DNA of 64,000 nucleotides from Legionella hackeliae (GTDB lineage Bacteria; Pseudomonadota; Gammaproteobacteria; Legionellales; Legionellaceae): positions 1,949,001 to 2,013,000 of the forward strand of contig NZ_LN681225.1 in NCBI RefSeq assembly GCF_000953655.1, read 5' to 3'. This document shows, piece by piece, positions 19,873-29,575 of this stretch. The position numbers and the translations under genes are program-made. The notes beneath the pieces were generated by a model. That model saw only the letters and a list, made by a program, of their open reading frames with translations, ran no database searches and had not been told where the DNA came from. Position 1 is the stretch's first letter, and each line of letters opens with the position of its first letter.

Positions 19873-21300
19873 TTACTTATCTTTCTTCTTTTTAGGCATA
19901 TATAAATCAGTAATAGTGCCCTCAAAGGCCTCTGACGCTAATGCTATTGATTCAGACAAGGTCGGATGTGGATGAATCGTAAGTGCGATATCTTCCACGT
20001 CGCATCCCATTTCAATTGCTAAAGCAGTTTCTGCAATTAAATCTCCGGCATTAATGCCAACAATACCAGCGCCTAGAATGCGATCAGTTTCAGGGCAGAA
20101 TAAAAGCTTGGTCATACCCTCTTCACGTCCCATACTAAGGGCGCGTCCGCTAGCAATCCAGGGAAATACGCCTTTTTCGTAAGCAATGCCCTGTTCCTTC
20201 GCTTCTTTTTCGGTTAATCCTGCCCAGGCAATTTCTGGATCAGTATAAGCCACACTGGCAATGCATTTAGGATCAAAATAATGTTTCATACCAGCTATGA
20301 CCTCGGCTGCGACCCTTCCCTCAGGAATTGCTTTGTGCGCTAGCATAGGTTGTCCTACAACATCACCAATTGCAAAAATATGAGGCACATTCGTACGCAT
20401 TTGTTTGTCAACTTTAATGAACCCACGCTCATCCACATTAACACCAGCTTTGTCAGCGCTGATAGCACCGCCATTAGGTTTTCTTCCTACAGAAACCAAA
20501 ACTTGATGGAAGCATAATGGTTTATCAGTGGCGTGTTGTCCCTCCATTGAGACGTAAATGCCATCTTTTTTCGTCTCTACTGCAGTAACTTTTGTTTTCA
20601 ATAAGAACTTGACACCTTTTTTAGTCATTCTCTTTTGTAAAACATTGACTAAATCAGCATCTGCTCCTGGTATAAGTTGATCCATGAATTCAACAACAGT
20701 CACATCAACACCCAACGATGAATAGACTGTAGCCATCTCGAGGCCAATAATTCCACCACCTAATACAAGCAAACTTCCTTTAATGTCAGCTAGCTCTAAA
20801 GCTCCAGTAGAACTGAAAATGCGTGGATCTTCAGGAATAAATGGTAGATTAATCGATTCACTACCAACAGCAATAATGGCATTTTCAAAATCAACAGTTG
20901 TTGTGCTGCCATCCTTTCCTTGAACTATGACCTGATGGGTACCAGAAAATTTAGCAACACCGGTAACTACTTCTACTTTTCGTTGTTTTGATAACGCTTT
21001 AAGGCCACCTGTTAACTTACTGACAACAGAGTTTTTCCAGGCAACGAGTTTCTTGTTATCGAATTTTGGCTTTCCAAAGGTAACGCCTTGTTCTGCCATT
21101 TCGTGAGATTCGTCAACTACTTTAGCAATATGAAGTAACGCTTTTGAAGGAATACACCCTACATTTAAGCAAACACCGCCTAAGGTATCAAAGCGCTCAA
21201 TGAGAACAACTTTCTTGCCCAAATCTGCTGCACGAAATGCAGCTGTATAACCACCAGGACCACTGCCCAAAACCACTACTTCTGTTTTAATTCCACTCAT
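19873..21300 (-). CDS. lpdA: dihydrolipoyl dehydrogenase (E3)
   Basis: 475 residues, FAD/NAD flavoprotein that reoxidises dihydrolipoamide in the pyruvate dehydrogenase complex. GSGPGGYTAAFRAADLG (12-28) binds FAD, and CLNVGC places the redox disulfide at Cys44-Cys49. The NAD-binding VLGGGIIGLE and the C-terminal His-Glu dyad in TIHPHPTLSE are present. It is last in the aceE-aceF-lpdA series, 91 bp after aceF. The C-terminus is lysine-rich (KKKKDK). Confidence 0.96.
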   Translation of the reverse strand: MSGIKTEVVVLGSGPGGYTAAFRAADLGKKVVLIERFDTLGGVCLNVGCIPSKALLHIAKVVDESHEMAEQGVTFGKPKFDNKKLVAWKNSVVSKLTGGLKALSKQRKVEVVTGVAKFSGTHQVIVQGKDGSTTTVDFENAIIAVGSESINLPFIPEDPRIFSSTGALELADIKGSLLVLGGGIIGLEMATVYSSLGVDVTVVEFMDQLIPGADADLVNVLQKRMTKKGVKFLLKTKVTAVETKKDGIYVSMEGQHATDKPLCFHQVLVSVGRKPNGGAISADKAGVNVDERGFIKVDKQMRTNVPHIFAIGDVVGQPMLAHKAIPEGRVAAEVIAGMKHYFDPKCIASVAYTDPEIAWAGLTEKEAKEQGIAYEKGVFPWIASGRALSMGREEGMTKLLFCPETDRILGAGIVGINAGDLIAETALAIEMGCDVEDIALTIHPHPTLSESIALASEAFEGTITDLYMPKKKKDK

Positions 21301-21391
21301 CTCACGCCTCGTTAATTATCATGAACTACTAATTTACCTTTCGAGCTATAGCGAAAATTTATAGCGTCGTATTCTAAACTTCAGCTATTAC

Positions 21392-23002
21392 TTACAATAA
21401 AATGCGGCGAATATCTCCCAAAGCCTCTGCAATAAATCGTGTAAAACGTGCAGCTTCAGCACCATCTATAACACGATGGTCATAAGATAACGATAAAGGC
21501 AACATCAAGCGCGGCTTGAATTCACCATTCTGATAAACAGGTTTTATACTGGAACGAGATAAACCAAGAATAGCAACTTCAGGACTATTCACAATTGGTG
21601 TAAATGCAGTTCCTCCTATGCCACCCAAGCTAGAAATAGTAAAGCAGCCGCCACTCATGTCCGCTGGCATTAATCCTTTCTCGCGGGCTTTAGCACTTAG
21701 TTTACCCATTTCTATAGCAATTTCGGCAACGGATAATCTATCTACATTACGGATTACAGGAACAACCAAACCATTGGGAGTTTCAACAGCAATACCAATG
21801 TTGCAATACTTCTTATAAATTAAGTTTTCACCAGAAGCATCCAACGATGCATTAAATTGAGGGTAAACGGCTAATGCCTTACCCACCACTTTGGTTACAA
21901 ATGCAAGCATTGTCAATTTGTACCCTGTTAATGAAGCATCTTCAGAAGATGATTTCCTGAATGCTTCCAAATCAGTAATGTCTGCCTCATCAAACTGGGT
22001 CACGTGAGGAATGGTAATCCATGAACGGTGAACATTAAGACCTGTCAAGCGTTTAATTTTATTAAGAGGTTTAGTTTCAATATCACCAAATTTGCTAAAA
22101 TCAATCACGGGAGCTGTCGGTAAGGCAAAACCTCCAGTAGCAGGTTTTTCACTTAATCTTCCTTTTACATAAGCTTGTAAATCTTCTTTGGTAATCCGCG
22201 CTTTCCGCCCACTTCCTTTAACTTCAGCTAAATTTATCCCAAACTCACGAGCCATGCGTCTTACAGCAGGACCTGCAGGAATATTACTACCCACTGTACT
22301 TTCTGGTAGTGTATGCACGGCTACAACTTCGGTTGACGCTTGTTTTTCTCTTGGTTGCTCTTGATCAGATTCAATTTTTTCTGCTGCTGTAGGCGTTTCT
22401 TCAGCTGCAATATCACCTTGTTCTGTTTTTAAAATTAAAACAAGACTATTCTGAGAAACCTTATCGCCTACTTTCACAGACACGTTTTCCACAACTCCAG
22501 CAGCCGGAGAAGGAATATCCATTGTAGCTTTATCGCCTTCCAAGGTAATAAGGGATTGATCTTTCTCAATGGACTGACCTACAGTGACCATAATTTCGAT
22601 AACATCAACGTCTGTTGCACCACCGATGTCAGGAATTCGAACTTCAAGACGTTGGCTGGCACTAGTAGCTTTTGTCTGTTTAGATTCTTGAGCTTTGGGT
22701 TTCTCACTTTCATCTTGTTTTGTTACTTCAGTAGATTCAGGTGCTGATTTTGTACTTTCTGCTTCGTCTACTATCAATGTTAAAATAACATCGCCTTCGG
22801 AAACCTTATCACCTACTTTAACTTGTAATGATTTTATCTTCCCTGCTTGAGGTGAGGGAATTTCCATGCTTGCTTTATCAGATTCCAGGGTAATTAACGA
22901 TGCATTACTGCTAATTTCATCCCCAGGCTTTACCATTACCTCAATTACATCAACATCTGTCGAGCCACCGATATCAGGGACTTTAATTTGAATCTCTGCC
23001 AT
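21392..23002 (-). CDS. aceF: pyruvate dehydrogenase E2, dihydrolipoyllysine acetyltransferase
   Basis: 536 residues from the ATG at 23002 (GAGGA seven bases before it), giving MAEIQIKVPDIGG. Two lipoyl domains are visible, with lipoylated lysines in ESDKASM and EGDKATM. Flexible linkers rich in A, E, P and T follow, then a subunit-binding domain (AVRRMAREFGINL) and the acetyltransferase core ending in SYDHRVIDGAEAARF with the catalytic His. E. coli AceF has three lipoyl domains; two is common elsewhere. It forms the core of the complex encoded here with aceE and lpdA. Confidence 0.96.
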   Translation of the reverse strand: MAEIQIKVPDIGGSTDVDVIEVMVKPGDEISSNASLITLESDKASMEIPSPQAGKIKSLQVKVGDKVSEGDVILTLIVDEAESTKSAPESTEVTKQDESEKPKAQESKQTKATSASQRLEVRIPDIGGATDVDVIEIMVTVGQSIEKDQSLITLEGDKATMDIPSPAAGVVENVSVKVGDKVSQNSLVLILKTEQGDIAAEETPTAAEKIESDQEQPREKQASTEVVAVHTLPESTVGSNIPAGPAVRRMAREFGINLAEVKGSGRKARITKEDLQAYVKGRLSEKPATGGFALPTAPVIDFSKFGDIETKPLNKIKRLTGLNVHRSWITIPHVTQFDEADITDLEAFRKSSSEDASLTGYKLTMLAFVTKVVGKALAVYPQFNASLDASGENLIYKKYCNIGIAVETPNGLVVPVIRNVDRLSVAEIAIEMGKLSAKAREKGLMPADMSGGCFTISSLGGIGGTAFTPIVNSPEVAILGLSRSSIKPVYQNGEFKPRLMLPLSLSYDHRVIDGAEAARFTRFIAEALGDIRRILL

Positions 23003-23065
23003 ATTTATCCTCAGCAAACACAGGCCCCGCTTATCATTGCGGCAGCCTGTTTAAAGGTGATTTAA

Positions 23066-25732
23066 CTAGTGAGTTACTGGATCCTGTTTTTCACTATCAA
23101 TGCCATATTTTTTCATCGCATCAACAACCGTTGATTTAGGCACTATCCCTTGTTGCGCCAAAGCATCTAACGCTGCCACGGCAATGAATTTCGCATCAAC
23201 CTCGAAGAAGTGACGTAAGCGCTGACGTGTATCACTGCGTCCATAACCATCAGTTCCTAAACTAACAAATGGAGCAGAAACAAACGGTCTGATTTGATCA
23301 GCATATAACCGCATATAATCTGTCGCAGCGATTACAGGACCCTTACGATCAGCCAACTGCTCACTGACATAACTTTGTTGTGGTTTCTTAGCATGAGGAT
23401 GCAAACGATTGTAACGTTCAACAGCCAAACCATCACGTCTTAACTCATTAAAGCTCGTGACACTCCATATATCTGCAGTAACCTCAAAATCATCCTGCAG
23501 CATTTTTGCGGCAGTAATCACCTCACGGAGAATAGTTCCAGAACCCATTAATTGAATATGCTTTTTACCAGGTTTCTTTGTTTCTTGTAGCAAATACATT
23601 CCCTTAATAATGCCCTCTTCCACACCAGCCGGCATGTCAGGCTGTGTATAGTTTTCGTTCATTACCGTAATGTAATAAAAAACATTATCCTGCTTTTCAT
23701 ACATACGATATAAACCATGCTGAATAATAACAGCTAATTCATAAGCAAACGTTGGATCATAAGTCACACAATTAGGAATTGTTGAAGCCAGAAGATGACT
23801 ATGTCCATCCTGATGTTGTAATCCTTCACCGGCAAGAGTGGTCCTACCTGCTGTACCACCCAATAAAAACCCTCTAGCCTGCATATCACCTGCAGCCCAG
23901 GCTAAGTCGCCAATACGTTGGAAACCAAACATTGAGTAATAAATGTAGAATGGAATCATCGGCAATTTATTAGAGCTATAGGATGTCGCGGCTGCAATCC
24001 ATGAGCAGAATGCACCAGCTTCGTTAATACCTTCCTCAAGAATTTGACCATCTTTCGCTTCTCGATAATACATAACTTGTTCGTGATCTACTGGGGTATA
24101 CAATTGACCTACTGGCGAATAAATACCAATCTGACGGAATAAACCTTCCATCCCAAAAGTACGGCATTCATCAGGAACAATAGGAACAATGCGCTTACCT
24201 AATTCTTTATCCTTAAGTAAAACAGATAAAATACGAACAAATGCCATCGTTGTGGAAATTTCGCGATCGCCGCTGTTCTGCGTCACTGCTGAAAATGCAG
24301 ATAAATCAGGAACTTTCATTGGCTTAAAGGAACTAGTTCTGGATGGCAGGTAACCTCCCAGAGCTTCTCGTTGCTTTTTCAAGTATTGGATTTCAGGGCT
24401 ATTTTCATCTGGACGATAAAAAGGAATTTCTGTGATTTTGTCATCACTGACCGGTATGCTAAATCGATCCCTGAAAGCACGGAGTTGCTCTATTGTCATC
24501 TTTTTTTGTTGATGAGTAATATTTTGTCCTTCTCCAGCAGCACCCATTCCATAGCCTTTAATTGTTTTAGCAAGAATGACTGTCGGACTGCCTCTATGTT
24601 CAACAGCTTGAGCATAAGCTGCATAAACTTTTTGTGGGTCATGACCACCACGATTTAAACGCCAGATTTCATCATCTGACAAATTTTCTACCATTTTTTT
24701 CAGTTCAGGATATTGACCGAAAAAATGCTTGCGAACATAAGCACCATCGTTTGCCTTATAAGCTTGATAGTCACCATCAACACACTCTTCCATGCGTTTT
24801 TGCATAATTCCTTTATCATCACGAGCAAACAAGGAGTCCCAGCGCCCCCCCCAAATCACTTTAATGACATTCCAACCTGCGCCGCGGAATAATCCTTCTA
24901 ATTCTTGAATAATTTTACCATTGCCACGCACAGGACCATCTAATCGTTGCAGGTTACAATTGACTACGAAAATTAAATTATCCAATTTTTCACGAGCAGC
25001 AATTGACAGTGCACCCACTGATTCGGGCTCATCCATCTCACCATCACCAAGAAAAGCCCAAACTTTACGTCCTTCCGCTTTAATTAACCCTCGATTTTCA
25101 AGATATTTCAGAAAACGAGCTTGATAAATCGCCTGTAAGGGACCCAATCCCATTGATACTGTAGGAAATTGCCAAAAGTCGCCCATTAACCAGGGATGAG
25201 GATAAGAAGACAGGCCATTGACCTCAACTTCTTGTCTGAATTTATTGAGTTGTTGCTCACTTAATCGCCCTTCAAGAAATGCACGAGCGTAAATACCGGG
25301 TGAAGAATGTCCTTGAATATAAATTAAATCACCACCGTTTTCGCCCTGAGGCCCTTTAAAAAAGTAATTAAATCCGATTTCATACAAAGTAGATGCAGAG
25401 GCATAAGAGGCAATATGTCCTCCCAATTCAGGAGCATATTTTCCTGCACGCAGGACCATTGCAACCGCATTCCAACGGATTAAAGCTCCAATTCGCTTTC
25501 CTATACCTTCATCAGGAGGAATTAGCTTCTCTTCATGGGGTTTAATTGTATTGCGATAAGGTGTATTAATTGAACTTTTAAGCTTCACTCCTTCAGTATT
25601 TGCTTTATTAATAAGCTCTTGTAAGAGAAATGCTGCACGTTCGCTTCCATCGGTAGAAAGTACTGCTTGCAAGGCATCCAGCCATTCACGTGTTTCAATT
25701 GGGTCTATATCATTACTATTTTGGTATAACAT
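23066..25732 (-). CDS. aceE: pyruvate dehydrogenase E1 component
   Basis: 888 residues, homodimeric thiamine-diphosphate E1 that decarboxylates pyruvate and acetylates lipoyl groups on AceF. The ThDP-binding GDGEMDEPES...NCNLQRLDGPVRGN motif (GDG to NN-type span) is present, and the length equals E. coli AceE (887). GAGGA precedes the ATG by six bases. It starts only 23 bp after a cysteine-rich lipoprotein gene on the same strand, so an upstream promoter could be shared. No pdhR-like regulator is nearby. Confidence 0.97.
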   Translation of the reverse strand: MLYQNSNDIDPIETREWLDALQAVLSTDGSERAAFLLQELINKANTEGVKLKSSINTPYRNTIKPHEEKLIPPDEGIGKRIGALIRWNAVAMVLRAGKYAPELGGHIASYASASTLYEIGFNYFFKGPQGENGGDLIYIQGHSSPGIYARAFLEGRLSEQQLNKFRQEVEVNGLSSYPHPWLMGDFWQFPTVSMGLGPLQAIYQARFLKYLENRGLIKAEGRKVWAFLGDGEMDEPESVGALSIAAREKLDNLIFVVNCNLQRLDGPVRGNGKIIQELEGLFRGAGWNVIKVIWGGRWDSLFARDDKGIMQKRMEECVDGDYQAYKANDGAYVRKHFFGQYPELKKMVENLSDDEIWRLNRGGHDPQKVYAAYAQAVEHRGSPTVILAKTIKGYGMGAAGEGQNITHQQKKMTIEQLRAFRDRFSIPVSDDKITEIPFYRPDENSPEIQYLKKQREALGGYLPSRTSSFKPMKVPDLSAFSAVTQNSGDREISTTMAFVRILSVLLKDKELGKRIVPIVPDECRTFGMEGLFRQIGIYSPVGQLYTPVDHEQVMYYREAKDGQILEEGINEAGAFCSWIAAATSYSSNKLPMIPFYIYYSMFGFQRIGDLAWAAGDMQARGFLLGGTAGRTTLAGEGLQHQDGHSHLLASTIPNCVTYDPTFAYELAVIIQHGLYRMYEKQDNVFYYITVMNENYTQPDMPAGVEEGIIKGMYLLQETKKPGKKHIQLMGSGTILREVITAAKMLQDDFEVTADIWSVTSFNELRRDGLAVERYNRLHPHAKKPQQSYVSEQLADRKGPVIAATDYMRLYADQIRPFVSAPFVSLGTDGYGRSDTRQRLRHFFEVDAKFIAVAALDALAQQGIVPKSTVVDAMKKYGIDSEKQDPVTH

Positions 25733-25755
25733 GAATGTTCCTCATTAATCTAAAG

Positions 25756-26139
25756 CTAGGGACAAACGGGTCGCAAGCTTTTGTAAATCATTCCACTGCA
25801 TGCTTGCATGCACACTTGATAATCAGCTCGGCAATCACAAGTAGTTTTGCGGCATTGTAGTGGATCACGGAAGGAATTCAACTGAAGCGTGAGAAAATCA
25901 CCTTTTACACACACTTCATGTTTATAACGTTTATATGTTTTTATTGTCGTCTGTGTCGAAGATCCACAACATCGTTGGCAATTATTTCGACAAGTTTGCC
26001 TACAAGCAGAAGCTTTGATTTCACAAGTCTGTTGGCAAGCGGCAATGTTGGCCTTGCTTTTACTAGTATATATTACATGGGTCTTACATGAAACAAGCAT
26101 AAGACAACACAGCATAGCACCGACAATTTGTTTTATCAT
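25756..26139 (-). CDS. small cysteine-rich lipoprotein, unrecognised
   Basis: 127 residues from the ATG at 26139, which has AGGTGA eight bases upstream; a longer reading from 26187 adds 16 residues that would bury the signal peptide. The signal ends at the lipobox LVSC, predicting lipid anchoring. The mature part has 14 further cysteines, many as C-x3-C pairs (CQQTC, CRQTC, CMQAC), plus CQRCC and CRKTTCDC, so disulfides or metal binding in the periplasm are plausible. It sits between ampE (38 bp away) and aceE (23 bp away) on the same strand. I do not recognise the family. Function unknown. Confidence 0.7.
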   Translation of the reverse strand: MIKQIVGAMLCCLMLVSCKTHVIYTSKSKANIAACQQTCEIKASACRQTCRNNCQRCCGSSTQTTIKTYKRYKHEVCVKGDFLTLQLNSFRDPLQCRKTTCDCRADYQVCMQACSGMIYKSLRPVCP

Positions 26140-26177
26140 AGTTAAGTCACCTGTTATAGGTTTATTCTTGTTTTTAC

Positions 26178-26933
26178 TTATAACCAAGATACAAGAGTAA
26201 ACAATGCCAGAAAAACTAAATACACAATCAAGGCATGCTCAACCAAGCTTTCAGCGTAGGGCATTGGCACCGGTTCATTATCATTCGTACGGGCAGCAAG
26301 CAATCCTCCAGTACTTAATAGCGTATCATTTTTTTCTGGTGCCGAAAAAAATGCCTGAGCAAAGAAATGAATCCCTCTCTGGAAATTGCCAACCAGCAAG
26401 TATAAAAGAACTGTCAATCTTGCAGGTATCCACTCCAGAAGATTCGTTATAATTCTCGACAGGTGCATTGTCGGTAATTGTTCCTGACACAATGAGATCA
26501 GTCGATAAAGAAGTACACCCAATGGGCCTGCGAGGATATACCAAAAAATAACAGCGAATAATTGACCATTGACCTTGGCAAAATAATTTCCAACTACTCC
26601 TTCATTATCTTGGTCTTCACCCTCCGCTCTTACAGGATAAAAGGGATTTTGTGGACCCAAACAATAATAAAAGATAATCAAATTAAGCAATAAACCGATT
26701 AAACCAAAAATAATATGACCAAAAATATAAAAAATCACCCAAGCCAATATTATCGGTGGTAAAACAACAGCCAGTAAAATCGAGATTTGGCTAAGTAGAG
26801 ACGCATCTGTTGTGCGAAGCTTCTGGCTAATGGCAGCAAAATACGACGAAAACCAATAAAATCTATTATGTGAGACTGTATGAACAAGATAACGCTCACT
26901 TAGTAAACAAAGGACAATGACAAATAATTTCAT
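26178..26933 (-). CDS. ampE: AmpE-like inner-membrane protein
   Basis: 251 residues with several hydrophobic segments. YYCLGPQNPFYPVR, FWYILAGPLGVLLYRL and LEWIPARLTVLLY are blocks I recognise from AmpE, the CobD/AmpE-related membrane protein linked to beta-lactamase induction in enterobacteria. E. coli AmpE is about 284 residues. AAGGA, contained in the end of the upstream antiporter gene, lies before the ATG, so the two are likely translated from one mRNA. ampE near aceE also occurs in E. coli, suggesting an old neighbourhood; the ampD partner is not here. Molecular function is not firmly known. Confidence 0.8.
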   Translation of the reverse strand: MKLFVIVLCLLSERYLVHTVSHNRFYWFSSYFAAISQKLRTTDASLLSQISILLAVVLPPIILAWVIFYIFGHIIFGLIGLLLNLIIFYYCLGPQNPFYPVRAEGEDQDNEGVVGNYFAKVNGQLFAVIFWYILAGPLGVLLYRLISLCQEQLPTMHLSRIITNLLEWIPARLTVLLYLLVGNFQRGIHFFAQAFFSAPEKNDTLLSTGGLLAARTNDNEPVPMPYAESLVEHALIVYLVFLALFTLVSWL

Positions 26934-26935
26934 TT

Positions 26936-28105
26936 TTAATCCTTACGCATTTTATCAGACAAAGCAATTGGCGTCGGGTATTTCAACACCACCAGATAAG
27001 ACGAAACAATAAACGTTAAAATCGTTGTAGCTTGAATCAAGTTAGCAGCTACTTCAGAAATTAATTTGGTGCTTAAAGCAATAGTAGCGACTAATAATGA
27101 GAATTCACTCGCCTGCCCCAGACGCACCCCTACTTCCCGAGCAACAGATTTTTTCTCTCCCGATCTGGTCAACAAAAGATTAAATAGGAGGGGTTTAATA
27201 ATTAACATTAAGAATGCCAAAATAAAGGCAGGGATTACTACTTGGGCCGCAAATCCAAAATTAAACGTAGCACCGATAGCAAAGAAAAACATAACCAGAA
27301 AGAAATCACGTAAAGGTTTTAAGCTTTCCGCGATGTAAAGGGAGATTGGGCTTGAAGCAAGTGTGACTCCTGCAACGAATGCGCCAATATCTTCTGATAA
27401 ACCTAATTGTTGTGCAAGAAACGACATCCCCAGACACCATCCTATCGAAAGCAAAAAGACATATTCCTGGGTTCTATCAAAACGAGCTAATAACTTAACC
27501 AGGATATAACGCTCAACAAGAAATCCAAAAAGAGTCATCGCGGGCAATGCAATTCCAACTAGAACGAGATCATTCCATGCAAAACCACCGCCTTGGGCTC
27601 CATTAATCATAATTAAAACGATAATAGCAATAACGTCTTGCATCAGCAGGATACTAATCATTACCTCACCTGTATGCTGGTGATGTAAAATTGTAGTCGG
27701 CAATAATTTTAAACCAATAATAGTGCTGGAAAACATCATAGCGGCGCCGAGAATCCATGATTCCCCTACCCCTAATCCAAACCAGCGACCGATCAAATAA
27801 GCGATAAAGGCAAGTAATACCGAACTGACAATAGCAATCCAGGTTATTTTCTTGAGCATATGAACTAAATTTTGTGGTTGAAGATGTAACCCTAATAAAA
27901 AAAGTAGGAATACAATCCCAATATCACCAATCTGCTGCACAACGCTGACATCTGAAACAAGTTGTAAGCCCCAAGGACCTAACACAGCACCCAATAAAAT
28001 ATAGGCAACGAGTAATGATTGCTTTGTATAAAGCACAATTGTCGAAAGTATGGCCGCACCAGCAAAGATTAAAAATATGGTATAAAATACTGCCCCAGTA
28101 TGCAT
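26936..28105 (-). CDS. Kef-type cation/proton antiporter (CPA2), membrane domain only
   Basis: 389 residues with about 12 TM segments of the Na+/H+ exchanger fold (CPA2). LLAYILLGAVLGPWGLQL near the N-terminus, LLFLLGLHLQP, and GLSEDIGAFVAGVTLASSP are family blocks. The C-terminal TrkA-N/RCK nucleotide-binding domain of KefB/KefC is absent, so it resembles short Kef/GerN-like antiporters. It may export K+ or Na+ in exchange for protons. It ends two bases before the ampE start, indicating an operon. Confidence 0.85.
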   Translation of the reverse strand: MHTGAVFYTIFLIFAGAAILSTIVLYTKQSLLVAYILLGAVLGPWGLQLVSDVSVVQQIGDIGIVFLLFLLGLHLQPQNLVHMLKKITWIAIVSSVLLAFIAYLIGRWFGLGVGESWILGAAMMFSSTIIGLKLLPTTILHHQHTGEVMISILLMQDVIAIIVLIMINGAQGGGFAWNDLVLVGIALPAMTLFGFLVERYILVKLLARFDRTQEYVFLLSIGWCLGMSFLAQQLGLSEDIGAFVAGVTLASSPISLYIAESLKPLRDFFLVMFFFAIGATFNFGFAAQVVIPAFILAFLMLIIKPLLFNLLLTRSGEKKSVAREVGVRLGQASEFSLLVATIALSTKLISEVAANLIQATTILTFIVSSYLVVLKYPTPIALSDKMRKD

Positions 28106-28274
28106 AAGCCTAATGCCCCACCCTTAGTAACAAAAATTAATATCATTGAAGAAGTTAGTAAAATCCCTAGGATACCACATATTCCTCTTTCCCCAATTAA
28201 TTTGAGATAAGATTTATAATTCATGGCTATTTAATTCTAAATTTCTGGGTGAACCAGGCCAGAAAGGCGCGATT

Positions 28275-29498
28275 TTAGGATTTAGTAACTTCTTTAACAG
28301 GTATTTTAATTAATGATGCAATTACAATGGCCAAAAGCGAAGCAGCAATTAGTAAGTACATTGCATGATATAAAGATACAACCGGATAAAGTCTGGTTTT
28401 TCCTACTGCAACGTGGTGCCAAATGTAAATATAATGTCCAATTATCCATAAAACTGATGCCCCTACTAATTGTGAAATTAACACATTAAAGCCAAATGAA
28501 CTGGCAGCAATATCTTGAGGAGTGCTGAGTTTAGTGATCACCATAGTGAGGACGAATGCCCCAACTGTGGTGCCCTGAATAAAAAGACAGATAATCATTA
28601 ATGGCAAGGGCAGCTTAATACTTAAAAGCAAAATCATACAGATAGTCGCTACAGTTGGGGCTGAGATCATCGCTTTTTTTAAACCCACCTTTTCAGCCAG
28701 CAATGCATGAGCAGGACTGCCACATGCATATCCAATAAAAACAAAAGAGGCCAAGAACTCTGCAAATTCAAGAGAATAATTGTAATGAGTAATTAAAAAA
28801 GGGGCCGCCCAAAAACTCGCAAAAGCAATAATTGGACTAAGCATTAATCCACCATAAATGCCAGGCAACCAGGCTCGTCTGGTTTTAAGGAACTGCTTAA
28901 AATCTTTCATTAAGTGTTTAAAATCATACTCTGAGTTATGGAGTTGTTTCTTCTTGCCCAAAAATAGATAAAGCAAAAATGCTAATGTAATGGAACCGCA
29001 ACCAGCATATTGCATTATTATACGCCAGCCTTCATAACGACTCGCTTCAATTAAAGGGAGACCACCTACAATAGCACCGATAACACCAACAGTAAGGGTT
29101 AAGCCAGAAAATATGGGGAATAAGCGATCGCTGAAGTACATTCTAATGATTGTTTGCGCACCAGTTAATGAAAAAGAAGCCGAAGCCCCCATCGCAAAAC
29201 GACCTATTATGAGTTGAATTTCATTGGTTGAATAAGCAAAAATAAAACACGCCACCCCGGCTACAAATGAGGCCAGAAACAGCATAATTTTAACCCCAAA
29301 TCGATCGATGAGAATTCCAGCAATAAGTAAAAACGTAACATAGGATATGAAAAAGAGTACTGCCAGATCATTGATTTGAAAAATTGTTAACGAAAAGTCA
29401 CTCATGAGATATCCTGACAAACTACCCACAGCAACTCGCATGAAATATTGATAAAAATAAGTTAAAGCCGCCAAGCTCCATATGATGAATGAAGCCAT
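28275..29498 (-). CDS. MFS transporter, Pht-like
   Basis: 407 residues with 12 predicted TM segments of the major facilitator superfamily; the loop 2-3 motif is DRFGVKIMLFL. The start MASFIIWSLAALTYFYQYF resembles the FYFYE-type N-terminus of the second MFS gene at 30627, and both look like the Pht transporters of Legionella, Coxiella and Francisella (amino acid or nucleoside uptake in phagosomes). That subfamily call is recognition, not an alignment. AGGAAAT precedes the ATG. Substrate unknown. Confidence 0.8.
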   Translation of the reverse strand: MASFIIWSLAALTYFYQYFMRVAVGSLSGYLMSDFSLTIFQINDLAVLFFISYVTFLLIAGILIDRFGVKIMLFLASFVAGVACFIFAYSTNEIQLIIGRFAMGASASFSLTGAQTIIRMYFSDRLFPIFSGLTLTVGVIGAIVGGLPLIEASRYEGWRIIMQYAGCGSITLAFLLYLFLGKKKQLHNSEYDFKHLMKDFKQFLKTRRAWLPGIYGGLMLSPIIAFASFWAAPFLITHYNYSLEFAEFLASFVFIGYACGSPAHALLAEKVGLKKAMISAPTVATICMILLLSIKLPLPLMIICLFIQGTTVGAFVLTMVITKLSTPQDIAASSFGFNVLISQLVGASVLWIIGHYIYIWHHVAVGKTRLYPVVSLYHAMYLLIAASLLAIVIASLIKIPVKEVTKS

Positions 29499-29575
29499 AT
29501 TCTATTTCCTAGACTAAACGAAAGATTATCTTACTCAAAAGAAACAAAAATAGCATCTCTGATTTTTTTATGCAC

